DNA of 64,000 bases from AP-15 sp963772965 (GTDB taxonomy: Bacteria > Pseudomonadota > Alphaproteobacteria > ATCC43930 > CGMCC-115725). The stretch covers positions 1,054,001 to 1,118,000 of the forward strand of contig CAVYZU010000002.1 of assembly GCA_963772965.1 (NCBI GenBank), read 5' to 3'. Below the pieces are notes generated by a model. That model was not told the DNA's origin. It saw only the letters and a program-made list of their open reading frames with translations, and did not search any database. Of this stretch, positions 45,579 through 54,890 are shown piece by piece (positions within the stretch are counted from its first letter, which is position 1; each line of letters begins with the position of its first letter). A program made the position numbers and the translations under genes.

Positions 45579-45795
45579 GGCAGTCTCCTCCAATATTGCG
45601 GCCGCAGCGCCCATCGCCCCCGGCCGGATGCGCTGGCAGAAATTTTAAGCCAATTGGGAGAGTCTTCGAAAGCATTTCGCTGTAGGGGGCCCCGATCAGG
45701 TCCGCCCCACCAAAGAAGAACGCGTGCACCGGGAAGGGCCAGCACTCGACGCCGGCTTCCGTTCCCGGACCTAGCGGCAGTGTGATCCTTACCAT
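45538..45795 (-). CDS. Possible short protein upstream of the hydrolases
   Basis: ATG 45795 opens an 85-codon frame (MVRITLPLGPGTEAGVECWP) that overlaps the start of hydrolase 2 by about 40 bases. I do not recognise it. The overlap and the basic tail suggest that only part, if any, is real. Confidence 0.25.
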   Translation of the reverse strand: MVRITLPLGPGTEAGVECWPFPVHAFFFGGADLIGAPYSEMLSKTLPIGLKFLPAHPAGGDGRCGRNIGGDCHAVLSERRRSHPL

Positions 45796-45994
45796 GCCTA
45801 TGTCCCTTGTGGCGCCGTCCGGCCTGTCGCGATCCCATGGTGCAGACCGAATAGCTCCACGCGAAGGCAAACGACGCGTTCCGTGGCGGCGATTTAGTGC
45901 TGCGGCCCAGGGCAGAAGACTTTAAAGCGCAACCAGTTGGCAGCTATCTGGGTGCGCCTGCCGTAGCACAGATGCGGATTAGCTGCGGGGCTCG

Positions 45995-47074
45995 CTAGTG
46001 GATCGAATCTAACACTTGGTACCCGCGGTTGGCGGCGGCGATGATGCGGTCGGGGTCGGCGGTCCAGGTGAACGGCTTTGGACTGTGGTTGTGTTGGGCA
46101 AGGTAACGGTTGATCGCGGCCTGGAGGTCGACGAGGGAGTGAAACACGCCGCGTTGCAATCGCCGGCGGGTTAGCTTGGCAAAAAAGCCCTCGACGGCGT
46201 TGAGCCAGGATGCCGAGGTGGGGGTGAAGTGGAACGTCCAGCGCGGGTGCCGGGCCAGCCAAGCCCTGACTTTGGGGTGCTTGTGGCTGCCGTAATTGTC
46301 AAGGATCACGTGGACCAGTCGGCCGGCTGGGATGTCGCGCTCGAGGCGATTGAGAAAGCGCAGGAATTCCTGGTGCCGGTGGCGCTGCATGCACTGCCCG
46401 ATGACCGTGCCGTCGAGCACATTGAGGGCGGCAAACAGGGTGGTCGTGCCGTTGCGGATATAATCATGGGTCATTGTCCCGGCGCGGCCTTGCTTGATCG
46501 GCAACCCCGGCTGAGTGCGGTCGAGCGCCTGGATCTGGCTCTTCTCATCGACCGACAGCACCAGGCTGTGCGCCGGAGGGTCGACGTAAAGGCCCACGAC
46601 ATCGCGCAGCCTGGCGGCAAACTGCGGGTCGCGGCTGAGTTTGAAGACCTGCAACCGATGCGGGGCGAGACCATGGGCGCGCCAGATCTTTTGCACGGTG
46701 CTGACCGCCAGCCCCATGGCGTCGGCCATCGCGCGGCTCGTCCAATGGGTGGTCTCGCCGGGTGGCGCGCCGAGCGTGAGCGCGATCAATCGCCCGACGA
46801 CCGGCTCGGGGATCGGCGCTTTGCCGGGCTTGCGCGTCTTGTCGTGCAACAGGCCATCGACCCCCGCCTCCATGAAGCGGCGCTGCCAGCGCCACACGCA
46901 GGGTTTCGACACGCCGGCCCGGCGCATCACCTCGGCGGTGCCGCAGCCTTCTGCCGTGGCCAGGATGATCCGCGCTCGCCACAAATGCTTCTGGACAGCA
47001 TTGCGATCGCCCACCACTGCCTCAAGCCGCTCCCGATCCCCCGGCCCAAGCCGGACTTCAACATCGCTGCGCAT
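45995..47074 (-). CDS. IS630-family DDE transposase (copy 2)
   Basis: Identical to the copy 1 transposase except for Leu instead of Val in QKHLWRARI. The HTH, both catalytic Asp residues and the Glu (see copy 1) are all present, so it should be active. The stop TAG again consists of the target TA plus one flanking base (45995). Confidence 0.92.
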   Translation of the reverse strand: MRSDVEVRLGPGDRERLEAVVGDRNAVQKHLWRARIILATAEGCGTAEVMRRAGVSKPCVWRWQRRFMEAGVDGLLHDKTRKPGKAPIPEPVVGRLIALTLGAPPGETTHWTSRAMADAMGLAVSTVQKIWRAHGLAPHRLQVFKLSRDPQFAARLRDVVGLYVDPPAHSLVLSVDEKSQIQALDRTQPGLPIKQGRAGTMTHDYIRNGTTTLFAALNVLDGTVIGQCMQRHRHQEFLRFLNRLERDIPAGRLVHVILDNYGSHKHPKVRAWLARHPRWTFHFTPTSASWLNAVEGFFAKLTRRRLQRGVFHSLVDLQAAINRYLAQHNHSPKPFTWTADPDRIIAAANRGYQVLDSIH

Positions 47075-47133
47075 CGCAGCATCATGACGCAAAAGCTCGA
47101 CTGAGGGAATCTTGTGTTTCGGTCATACCACTA
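45996..47133 (-). mobile_element. IS630-family insertion sequence, copy 2 (intact)
   Basis: TA to TA, 1138 bp, same ends and same CTAG-type target as copy 1. Only two differences from copy 1 were noticed (46984 A for C; 47048 A for G). It sits in the last codons of the CinA-NadD-like gene. Joining the flanks at one TA restores a natural end, PSEPRS and TAA (45979-45981), which shows the insertion is clean and duplicated only TA. Confidence 0.92.
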
Positions 47134-48359
47134 GGACTTATTAACTGCACGTCCGCGTCTGCACGTCTCCTGGCGCGAATCTCGGATGAGGAAATGTCAA
47201 AGCGGAAATGGTGCTCAGGGATTTCGGTGAAGAGATCGGCATAGCGCCGCGGCACAGGCATGTCGGTCAGCGCGCGTACGCGTCCCGCCGCGTCGATGCG
47301 CACGGCCACCAGGAAGCTGCTCCCTGTATTAGCGATTTCCTCGAGCGCCATGTGCATGCGAGCCTCGTCATCGCCATAATATCTCGGCCCAAACAGCCGC
47401 TCTGCTGTATCCGCACCGACCACAAACGTCGTTCCCGGAAACAACCGCGATTTTTCGAGGAAAGTGGGCGCTCTCGTGAGTTCGACCGGCGATTTCCAGG
47501 CGAATTGCGTGACCCGGTGTCTCACCGTCTCAGCCGCCAGCGGCGGCTTGTCGACGTTTGTGACAGAGATTTCGAATGCCACGGGCTGCTGCCTGAGCTC
47601 TTCGGCGACCCGCGCCAGCAGTACGTGTCCGTCATGCATCGGGTTGAACGAGCCCGGGAACAGCACAAGGGGCTGCGATGCCGACAGCATCATGTGGCCA
47701 TCGGGCTGTACGGTGACGCGGTCGAGTTCGCCCCCCAAGAGCCGATCGATCGTATCCCCCGCCAATAGCTGATCGGCCGCGGCGCCCGTCTCCGTATAAA
47801 CCGTCTCCGCATAATGTTCATCGGCATCGAGCAGGCTGCGTGGCGACGGTGCGGCAACCCCGCAGGCGCGGGCCAGCCACAGGACGATCGCGCGCGAAAC
47901 CAGGGCTTCTTCGGCGGCGCGATCGCGTCGGCCCTTGGCTAGCACGCAAGTGCAGTGCGCGATCCCGGCGGCGTTGGCGAATGCGATGTGACATCGATGC
48001 TCGCCTCGACGCGGGCGATCGCTGACCAGTGCCGCCGTCGCGCCAAGGCCGACCAGATCCGCGCCCACGCCAACGACAGTGCTCGGCGCCAGCTTGGCGG
48101 CACGCGCCCGTGCGGTTCGCGCCATCGCGATCGCGGTGTCAGCGCTACTCGCCTGCGCCGGTGCAAAGCCGAGAAATGCCGCAAGCGCATGTTCATCGTA
48201 GGGAATTTGCGCTTCGATCAGCAGCCGAGAGCCACCGGGAATGCGAAGCAACTCACCGACCGCCCCACTTCCGCCCCCGGTGATCGCGAGTGCAGCCTTG
48301 CGGCCGGACGCGTGCAATGCGGAGATCAATTGTTGCCACGCGGCGTCCGACGGGTTCAT
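47082..48359 (-). CDS. CinA-like plus NadD-like fusion, C-terminus altered by IS630
   Basis: N-terminal half (about 1-165): CinA C-terminal-type amidase fold with LAITGGGSGAVGELLRIPGG and AFANAAGIAHCTCVLAKG. C-terminal half: nucleotidyltransferase with LFPGSFNPMHDGH (HxGH motif) and ISSSEIRARR (the ISSSxIR motif). Such fusions suggest linked steps of pyridine nucleotide metabolism, such as NMN deamidation and adenylylation. The IS630 insertion at codon 410 or so replaced the last five native residues with the IS-encoded tail SGMTETQDSLSRAFAS. The catalytic motifs lie before the change, so the enzyme may still work. Confidence 0.8.
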   Translation of the reverse strand: MNPSDAAWQQLISALHASGRKAALAITGGGSGAVGELLRIPGGSRLLIEAQIPYDEHALAAFLGFAPAQASSADTAIAMARTARARAAKLAPSTVVGVGADLVGLGATAALVSDRPRRGEHRCHIAFANAAGIAHCTCVLAKGRRDRAAEEALVSRAIVLWLARACGVAAPSPRSLLDADEHYAETVYTETGAAADQLLAGDTIDRLLGGELDRVTVQPDGHMMLSASQPLVLFPGSFNPMHDGHVLLARVAEELRQQPVAFEISVTNVDKPPLAAETVRHRVTQFAWKSPVELTRAPTFLEKSRLFPGTTFVVGADTAERLFGPRYYGDDEARMHMALEEIANTGSSFLVAVRIDAAGRVRALTDMPVPRRYADLFTEIPEHHFRFDISSSEIRARRRADADVQLISPSGMTETQDSLSRAFAS

Positions 48360-48566
48360 GGCCAAGGGCTCATGGTGTGTCTGGTCCGAAACTGAAAAAT
48401 ACCTCGCGAACCGTGAAAGACAGTTCAGACAGAGTCAACCGAGTCCGCGGGCGCGCCGGCAAAGTTGCCACAGCCGGTGGTTTCCGGCCCGAACGGTATG
48501 GCGCGCGTTGGTGCACGCCCGATGCCAAGACTTCTCCGTCCGCCAGGTTGACAGCGCACGCTCTCC

Positions 48567-48650
48567 GGCAGCCTGCGTAACTGGCTCGAGGCGGTCAGAT
48601 TGCCGGGTCATAGCCTCACGGCGGAGGCGATCAGTTATGCGCTGAACCGA
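48567..48650 (+). pseudogene. IS66-type transposase scrap
   Basis: Twenty-eight codons read GSLRNWLEAVRLPGHSLTAE then AISYALNR. This resembles the segment before the DDE glutamate in IS66 TnpC proteins (W-L-x(n)-L-P-G-x-S-x-L-A-E-A-I-x-Y-A-L-x-R-W). Nothing else of the element remains nearby. Confidence 0.5.
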
Positions 48651-48781
48651 CCGGGGATGCCTCCCGTTACGCGATGTCGGCGATCTGGCCGATCCGCGCC
48701 CTATCCCAGTTCCATGACGGATCGAACCCTTGGAACCGGTGGCACGAAGACGGCACAGGCTACGAGGGCCAGAGTTGCCCC

Positions 48782-48825
48782 GATTACGAATTTTAGGCTG
48801 GGGGGATTACGAATTTTAGGTTGGG
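48782..48825. repeat. Two direct copies of a 21-bp unit
   Basis: GATTACGAATTTTAGGCTGGG at 48782 is repeated at 48805 with one change (C to T), a 23-bp period. It lies in non-coding DNA. Function unknown. Confidence 0.7.
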
Positions 48826-49029
48826 TGTAGGCGCCAGAAGGTTGAGCTTTTTTAATCAAAGGTCCAGATCCGGGACACAATAATGCCTCCAACTTACACG
48901 GAACTGGTCAGCTCCTTCGCCTGTAAGCAAACTGATCGCTTGAATAAGAGACAACAGAAACAACTGATCAGCCATCGAGGAATCAAGCGAGAAGACATCG
49001 ACACGCTAACGTGACCATCGATCACTTGG

Positions 49030-49290
49030 TTGGACAGCGTGTTCGATCCGGGAGGCCAAGAAAATTGCTATCAGCCGTCAACCACTGACGTGGGCCCCTC
49101 AGTCGAAGCGGTGGATAGGGAAGGGACCCGAAACAAAGCGGCAGTCTTCCGAGGTTCTAAGAAAGAAGCGCCTGTTTTGCACAAAGACGGGCGGCTCGCG
49201 CCCGCCAAAGCTTACCCGATCATCGGCGTGCGCAAAAAAGCGGGCGGCTGGGCAATCGTATGGACCAACGGTGCGGGAGCGAGCCTGTGA
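49030..49290 (+). CDS. Hypothetical protein (86 residues)
   Basis: An open frame with a basic, strand-rich C-terminus (AYPIIGVRKKAGGWAIVWTN). No family recognised and no strong ribosome binding site; the start is uncertain. It may be a remnant. Confidence 0.25.
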   Translation: MDSVFDPGGQENCYQPSTTDVGPSVEAVDREGTRNKAAVFRGSKKEAPVLHKDGRLAPAKAYPIIGVRKKAGGWAIVWTNGAGASL

Positions 49291-49318
49291 TCCTCGCAAG
49301 ATCGACATGGAGGTAACG

Positions 49319-49765
49319 ATGAGAAAATTTATTCGAAAATTCATTCTGGGCAGCGCTTCGGTACTAGCTTTGTGCATCGGAGGTGCGGCTCTCGACTATG
49401 CTGCTGATCCCGGCAACACCGTCGCAGCCGGCAATGCGGCAACTGCCGGGAGCATCCCCGCTGTAACCCACGCTTCGGAGAGCTGGCGGAGTGGCGATTT
49501 TATCCGCAGAGACGACATCCGCTGGGCGCAGACGGAACTTCGTTCTAGAGGACTCTACAAGGGGTCGCTCGACGGCGTTTTGGGTCAACAGACCAGGCGC
49601 GCCCTGCGACAGTTCCAAAAGAATACCGGTCTAGACCAGACGGCATCGCTCGATGCGCAAACTTGGGAAGAGCTAACCGGCAATCCTGAGATTGGTGAAG
49701 GGCCTAGCATGCCCAACAACGGCGATCGCGCCGGAACAATGACCAATGGCGATTTGGGTAAATAA
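49319..49765 (+). CDS. Exported peptidoglycan-binding protein
   Basis: A 148-residue protein with a signal peptide (KFILGSASVLALCIGGAALD) and a PG_binding_1 domain (about 60-125): DDIRWAQTELRSRGLYKGSL, DGVLGQQTRRALRQFQ. GGAGGTAACG precedes ATG 49319. Members bind the cell wall in the periplasm. No catalytic domain is attached. Confidence 0.85.
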   Translation: MRKFIRKFILGSASVLALCIGGAALDYAADPGNTVAAGNAATAGSIPAVTHASESWRSGDFIRRDDIRWAQTELRSRGLYKGSLDGVLGQQTRRALRQFQKNTGLDQTASLDAQTWEELTGNPEIGEGPSMPNNGDRAGTMTNGDLGK

Positions 49766-49831
49766 GCGACCGCTCGAGTAGCTTTCACGCCCGCAATCCG
49801 GTTCGACCGAGCGCGTTGTGGTGCGACGAAA

Positions 49832-49858
49832 ATCCCTGCCCGCCAGGCGGGCAGGGAT
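49832..49858. terminator. Bidirectional hairpin terminator candidate
   Basis: ATCCCTGCCCGCC followed by A and GGCGGGCAGGGAT forms a near-perfect 12-13 bp stem. It lies between the converging peptidoglycan-binding gene and the BON gene. There is no long T-run, so termination may be weak. Confidence 0.55.
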
Positions 49859-49957
49859 AAGTTGGGGGGAGGACCGCGCTTGTGACGCGACGCTCTCTAT
49901 ATTGCCGGCTTAGCGTTCGACCGCATTGATATCGGTCAATCCCCTCGGATTTTCGCT

Positions 49958-50617
49958 CTACGGGCTTACGACGATACGGTTGTCGACTTTTACTACGCCT
50001 GGAGCCGTCCAGGCGGCGCGCTCGGCCTCTTGCCGTTCCGCCCAGGAGCGTACCGAGCCCTTTAGGATGACCTCGCCGCCGCTCGCCTCGACCGTAACCC
50101 GGTTGGCGTCGACCAGAGCGCTGCGGCGAAAAGCTTCTTCGATCCGCTGCCTGATTTCTTCTGGCGACGGCGTCGTCTTCGGCTTCAGCGTGATCAAATT
50201 GCTGACGCCCTTGACCCCTTTGATCCAGCGGATCGCGCGCTCGGCGTATTCGCGCTGGTAATTCCACTCGACCTCGCCCTCCAGCGTCACCCAGCCGTTC
50301 TTGACGACCACTTTGATATTTTCCCAGGATTGGGGCAGCCAGATCTTAAGCTCATGAACGACGTCGCGGGCGATTTCGGGATCCGGCCTTTGATCGACCC
50401 CGGGCAAGCGCACCTCAAGATCGTTCGCCACCCCGACAACGTCTGCAACCCGCTTTGCTGCTCTTTCGGCAGCGAACTTTTGCGCGTAGGTCGTAACAAA
50501 GCCGGTCAGCGTGACCACTCCGTCTTTTACGGCCACTGCGATGTCGGCCGCGTTGACACTCGGCTCCCATTCGAGCTCGTCTTCGACATCGCGTTTGATA
50601 TCGGCGTCGGACCTCAT
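49958..50617 (-). CDS. Three-BON-domain protein
   Basis: A 219-residue protein with three BON units, each with a helix-strand pattern: AVKDGVVTLTGFVTTYAQKF (about 30-70), VVVKNGWVTLEGEVEWNYQR (about 100-145) and EASGGEVILKGSVRSWAERQ (about 175-215). BON domains bind lipid surfaces or c-di-nucleotide-type ligands in stress proteins such as OsmY. No signal peptide is seen, so the protein is probably cytosolic. It lies divergently from Dps in a stress-related block. Confidence 0.88.
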   Translation of the reverse strand: MRSDADIKRDVEDELEWEPSVNAADIAVAVKDGVVTLTGFVTTYAQKFAAERAAKRVADVVGVANDLEVRLPGVDQRPDPEIARDVVHELKIWLPQSWENIKVVVKNGWVTLEGEVEWNYQREYAERAIRWIKGVKGVSNLITLKPKTTPSPEEIRQRIEEAFRRSALVDANRVTVEASGGEVILKGSVRSWAERQEAERAAWTAPGVVKVDNRIVVSP

Positions 50618-50885
50618 CTTGCCTCCTGATTTCCTGCAATAATCGGACGGTTATTCCTTGGCGTTGCCCAGATCACGCGTCCGATGCCTGCTCTCGGCTA
50701 GCACATCGGCTTTGGCGCCGCTTTGACCGATGTCAGTTTTTATGAAGTTGCTGGCCGAGCCGCCCGTCGACACCGGAGAGGCGACCATTTCTGGTTCCGA
50801 ATTATTTGATGGCCGTCAATGATACGCCCCGCCAACAGACAAATTCTGGTGTCGGCGCAGTAACCGTCGGACAGGAGACCGGGGA
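50618..50885. other. Divergent intergenic region between BON and Dps genes
   Basis: No coding frame. It should carry the promoters of both divergent genes. I could not assign specific -35/-10 boxes with confidence. Confidence 0.4.
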
Positions 50886-51470
50886 ATGACCTTGAACAGG
50901 ATCGCCGAAAGCCGTAACCGGCAACGCGGGCAGGATGAAGTTCTCCAAGAGTTTGGAACAGTCTACCCGGTGCCGATCGGGCTTGGCGAAAATGTACGTG
51001 GCGCCAGCATTACGGCGCTGAACCAGCTGCTCGCCGATACGATGGCGCTCCGCGATCTCTATAAAAAGCATCACTGGCAGGTTTCCGGTGCAACCTTTTA
51101 CCAGCTGCATCTGCTTTTCGATAAGCACTACGACGAGCAGGTCGAGTTGATGGACAAAATCGCCGAACACATCTCTGCCCTTGGCGGTGTCCAACTCGCT
51201 GCGCCGCACGACGTGGCCGAGGCCACCTCACTCGCGCGTCCGCCCAAAGGGCGTAAGTCGGTGCCGGCGCAGATCACGCGGTTGCTCGATGCGCATGAAC
51301 TGATCCTGATCGAGGCGAGGAGGTCGGCAAAAGAGGCAGCCGAGAACGGCGACGACGGTACCAACGATCTGATTGTCAGTGACGTGGTCCGTACCAACGA
51401 GATGCACGTGTTCTTTCTCTGCGAGCATCTCGCCGAGGGCGACCCGCACGGTCATCAAAAGGGCGAGTGA
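50886..51470 (+). CDS. dps: Dps-family ferritin-like protein
   Basis: A 194-residue four-helix-bundle protein. The inter-subunit ferroxidase site is visible: ADTMALRDLYKKHHWQVSGA (His), FYQLHLLFDKHYDEQVELMD (His, Asp/Glu). Dps proteins store iron, detoxify peroxide and protect DNA in stationary phase. The N-terminal 35 residues are charged and could bind DNA. GGAGACCGGGG lies before ATG 50886. Confidence 0.9.
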   Translation: MTLNRIAESRNRQRGQDEVLQEFGTVYPVPIGLGENVRGASITALNQLLADTMALRDLYKKHHWQVSGATFYQLHLLFDKHYDEQVELMDKIAEHISALGGVQLAAPHDVAEATSLARPPKGRKSVPAQITRLLDAHELILIEARRSAKEAAENGDDGTNDLIVSDVVRTNEMHVFFLCEHLAEGDPHGHQKGE

Positions 51471-51521
51471 AGCCTTATCGGGAAGGTAGCTTAGAGGACC
51501 TAGACAGCGGTCTCGATCGCT

Positions 51522-52661
51522 ATGGAGACTTCCGCGGACGCTGTTCCGGGTGACGATCTTGCACGAGTCCGAAAGGACTTGGCGTTCAATGAAGCAGGCG
51601 ATCAGAGGCTGGAGGGGCGGTCGGCGAGGTGGTTGCCGGAAGAGGCACAGACGGTATTCCAAGGCATATTATGCCTCATCGCCGTGCTCGCCTGCCTTTA
51701 CGTCGCACAGGATATCGTTCTCCCCGTCGTGCTGGCGTTCGTGCTGAAGCTGCTGCTCCAACCTCTGGTCAGCCTTTTGGAGCGATTCCGTATTCCAAAG
51801 CCGGCGGCGGCATTGATCACGCTCTCTGTATTGCTGCTGCTGTTTGTCGGTCTTGGCATGCTGCTCTCCAGCCCGGCAGCACACTGGGCTTCAGAGCTGC
51901 CACAGACATGGCCGCAGCTGCAGCAGAAATTCGCGTATATCAAATATCCGGTCGAGCATGTACGGCACACGCTCGAACAGATGGGCGTTCGGTTCAGGAT
52001 CCCGTCATCACTGATGTCCGCTCCCATTGGTATGGCGACGGCGATGTTCAGCGGCACCGGCACCGTCGCCGCTCATCTGCTGGAGACGCTTCTCGTCCTT
52101 TTCTACCTCCTCGTTTTCGGAGAAACGTTCTTGCGCCGGCTAGTCGAGGTTTTGCCGACATTCGCCGTAAAGCGGGAGGCCGTGGAGATCTCGCTTCGTA
52201 TCGAGCGTGATCTGTCAGCGTACCTGCTGACGATTACCATCATCAACGCCGTCGTCGGATCTGCGACGGCGGGTGTGATGTGGCTGTGCGATGTGCCCGG
52301 GCCCGTGCTTTGGGGTGTCGTGGCGTTCTGCTTGAATTTTGTTCCAATCCTCGGCCCGTTCTGCGGGATCATTCTCTTCCTGGCGGTAGGCTTGATCAGC
52401 AAGGGACCTGTGTGGACGGCCCTGTTGCCGGCAGCGCTCTACTTTGGCATCCACGTGACCGAAGGGGAGATCGTCACGCCGATGCTGCTGGCGAGCCGGT
52501 TCACCATAAATCCGGTCGCGATCATCCTGTCCCTGATCTTCTGGTACTGGATGTGGGGCATTCCTGGGGCAATCTTGGCAGTGCCGATGTTGGCAATCAT
52601 CAAGATCGTTTGCGATCGATTGCGACCGCTCCGGCCCTTCGGTCACCTTCTGGAAGGATAG
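51522..52661 (+). CDS. AI-2E family transporter (second copy)
   Basis: A 379-residue membrane protein: a 40-residue hydrophilic N-terminus, then helices (LIAVLACLYVAQDIVLPVVL), the soluble-like middle segment, and the family's C-terminal block NFVPILGPFCGIILFLAVGL and GEIVTPMLLASRFTINPVAI. It differs clearly from the copy at 36215. Substrate unknown. Confidence 0.85.
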   Translation: METSADAVPGDDLARVRKDLAFNEAGDQRLEGRSARWLPEEAQTVFQGILCLIAVLACLYVAQDIVLPVVLAFVLKLLLQPLVSLLERFRIPKPAAALITLSVLLLLFVGLGMLLSSPAAHWASELPQTWPQLQQKFAYIKYPVEHVRHTLEQMGVRFRIPSSLMSAPIGMATAMFSGTGTVAAHLLETLLVLFYLLVFGETFLRRLVEVLPTFAVKREAVEISLRIERDLSAYLLTITIINAVVGSATAGVMWLCDVPGPVLWGVVAFCLNFVPILGPFCGIILFLAVGLISKGPVWTALLPAALYFGIHVTEGEIVTPMLLASRFTINPVAIILSLIFWYWMWGIPGAILAVPMLAIIKIVCDRLRPLRPFGHLLEG

Positions 52662-52797
52662 TCGACCTTTTAAGGCGGGCATAAGCAGCGAGGCATAATT
52701 GCTTCCGCTACCTGTTTTCGATTTCTTGACGACTATCAACGCACCAGCGTCCTGGCGGGGGGCACTGTCCTCGAACGCCATCTTACGGAGCAAAGCA

Positions 52798-53118
52798 ATG
52801 GCCCGGTTCAGACCCTTGCACGATCGAATTCTGGTGAAACGGATCGAAGCCGAAGACAAGACCCCGGGAGGTATCATCATCCCGGACACGGCGAAGGAAA
52901 AGCCGGTCGAAGGCGAGGTTTTGGCCGTAGGCCCGGGGGCGCGCGACGAGACCGGCGCGGTTCGGCCGCTCGATGTCCAGGTCGGCAATCGCGTGCTGTT
53001 TGCCAAATGGTCCGGCACCGAGGTTCTGATCGACGGCGAAGACCGTCTGATTATGAAGGAATCCGATGTTTTGGGTGTGGTTGAAGGCGATGCCCATTCT
53101 GCCGCTAAGGCGGCCTGA
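52798..53118 (+). CDS. groES: Co-chaperonin GroES
   Basis: A 106-residue GroES: RPLHDRILVKRIEAEDKTPG, then the mobile loop GGIIIPDTAKEKP and GEVLAVGPGARDE. ATG 52798 is the family start. It forms the lid of the GroEL folding chamber. GroEL follows after 15 bases. I see no CIRCE inverted repeat upstream, so HrcA control is not supported; sigma-32 control is possible. Confidence 0.97.
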   Translation: MARFRPLHDRILVKRIEAEDKTPGGIIIPDTAKEKPVEGEVLAVGPGARDETGAVRPLDVQVGNRVLFAKWSGTEVLIDGEDRLIMKESDVLGVVEGDAHSAAKAA

Positions 53119-53133
53119 CGGAGGAACAGTGTC

Positions 53134-54762
53134 ATGGCTGCAAAAGAAGTTCGTTTCGGCACCGCCGCGCGCGAGAAGATGCTCCGCGGGGTCGATACCT
53201 TGGCGGATGCGGTGAAGGTCACCCTAGGACCCAAAGGCCGCAATGTTCTGCTCGATAAATCCTTTGGCGCGCCGCGGATCAGCAAAGATGGCGTTGCGGT
53301 GGCAAAGGAGATCGAGCTGGCCGACCGGTTCGAAAACATGGGCGCCCAGATGGTCAGAGAGGTCGCCGTCAAGACCGGTGAGCTCGCCGGCGACGGCACG
53401 ACTACTGCGACCGTGCTGGCTCAGGCCATCGTCCATGAGGGGGCAAAGGCGGTGGTCGCCGGCATGAGCCCTATGCAGCTGAAGCGCGGCATCGACATGG
53501 CGGTGGGCACCATCGTCGACACTGTGCGCCAACGTTCGAGAAAGGTTTCGACCAACGAAGAGATCGCTCAGGTCGCGACAATCAGCGCCAATGGCGACGC
53601 CGAAATCGGTCGCATGATGGCCGAAGCGATGCAACGGGTCGGCAATGAGGGCGTAATCACCGTCGAAGAAGCGAAGTCACTGGCAACCGAGCTCGAAGTC
53701 GTCGAAGGCATGCAGTTCGACCGCGGCTATATCAGCCCGTACTTCGTCACGAATACCGAAAAGATGGTCGCGGAGCTCGAAGATCCCTATATTCTGATCC
53801 ACGAAAAGAAGCTGTCGAGCCTACAGACATTACTGCCATTGCTTGAGCAGGTCGTGCAGTCGGGTCGGCCGTTGGTGATCATTGCCGAAGACGTCGAGGG
53901 CGAAGTTCTCGCCACTCTGGTGGTCAACCGCTTGCGCGGCGGGCTCCGGGTTGCGGCGGTGAAGGCGCCCGGCTTTGGCGACCGGCGCAAGGCGATGCTC
54001 GAAGACATCGCGGTCGTGACCGGCGGTCAGCTGCTCTCGGAGGAACTCGGGATTGCCCTCGACAAAGTCACGCTCGACATGCTGGGCCGCGCACGCCGCG
54101 TGCGGGTCGACCGCGAAAACACGACAATTGTCGATGGCGCCGGCAAAAAGGACGAGATCCAAGCGCGCATCCGCCAGATTAGGCAGCAGATCGAGGACAC
54201 GACCTCGGATTACGACCGCGAGAAATTGCAGGAGCGGCTGGCAAAACTTGCCGGCGGTGTCGCGGTGATCCGTGTCGGCGGTGCTACCGAGGTCGAGGTC
54301 AAGGAAAAGAAGGACCGTGTCGACGACGCGGTGCACGCTACCAGGGCCGCGGTCGAGGAAGGTGTCGTCGCCGGGGGCGGTGCTGCATTGCTCTACGCTT
54401 CCCAAGCTATCGATGGGCTGAACACCGAGAATAACGACCAGAAAGTCGGGGTCCAGATCGTGCGGAATGCGCTGAAGGCGCCAATGCGTCAGATCGTCGA
54501 AAATGCCGGCGCCGAGGGCTCGATCGTCATCGGCAAGCTGCTCGAAAAGGGCGACCCAAATTGGGGCTTCGATGCGCAGACCGGCGAATACAAGGACATG
54601 ATGCAGGCCGGCATCATCGACCCGACCAAGGTCGTGCGCACCGCGTTGCAGGACGCCTCGTCCGTCGCCGGGCTAATGCTCACGAGCGAGGCAATGGTGG
54701 CGGAGATACCGGAGAAGAAACCAGTACCGCCAATGCCGTCCGGCAACGGCATGGATTTCTGA
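53134..54762 (+). CDS. groEL: Chaperonin GroEL
   Basis: A 542-residue GroEL beginning MAAKEVRFGTAAREKMLRGV. ATP-binding residues lie in TLGPKGRNVLLDKSFGAP and GDGTTTATVLAQAIV; the apical domain follows, and GVVAGGGAALLYAS closes the intermediate/equatorial part. The C-terminus ends in PPMPSGNGMDF without the long GGM repeat of many GroELs. It cooperates with the preceding GroES. Many alphaproteobacteria have several groEL copies and this could be an accessory one, given its stress-gene neighbours. Confidence 0.97.
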   Translation: MAAKEVRFGTAAREKMLRGVDTLADAVKVTLGPKGRNVLLDKSFGAPRISKDGVAVAKEIELADRFENMGAQMVREVAVKTGELAGDGTTTATVLAQAIVHEGAKAVVAGMSPMQLKRGIDMAVGTIVDTVRQRSRKVSTNEEIAQVATISANGDAEIGRMMAEAMQRVGNEGVITVEEAKSLATELEVVEGMQFDRGYISPYFVTNTEKMVAELEDPYILIHEKKLSSLQTLLPLLEQVVQSGRPLVIIAEDVEGEVLATLVVNRLRGGLRVAAVKAPGFGDRRKAMLEDIAVVTGGQLLSEELGIALDKVTLDMLGRARRVRVDRENTTIVDGAGKKDEIQARIRQIRQQIEDTTSDYDREKLQERLAKLAGGVAVIRVGGATEVEVKEKKDRVDDAVHATRAAVEEGVVAGGGAALLYASQAIDGLNTENNDQKVGVQIVRNALKAPMRQIVENAGAEGSIVIGKLLEKGDPNWGFDAQTGEYKDMMQAGIIDPTKVVRTALQDASSVAGLMLTSEAMVAEIPEKKPVPPMPSGNGMDF

Positions 54763-54890
54763 GACTGAAGTCGCCGCGTTCGTAGCATGGACCGGCATTT
54801 GGAGCCGGGCAATCAGGGATGCATCCGACCGAAGAACTGCGTCGACAAATTTCGGGTGGCGACGGACGGAGTCATGAAAGACCGTCGCCA

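Larger units (their letters stand above)
48366..49029. other. Long intergenic stretch with an IS66 relic and a short direct repeat
   Basis: No intact gene. It holds an IS66-like scrap at 48567-48650 and a 21-bp direct repeat at 48782-48825; otherwise I see nothing. Confidence 0.4.

Noticed and set aside
52662..52797. CIRCE element (HrcA operator) upstream of groESL
   Set aside because: No TTAGCACTC-N9-GAGTGCTAA or close variant is present.
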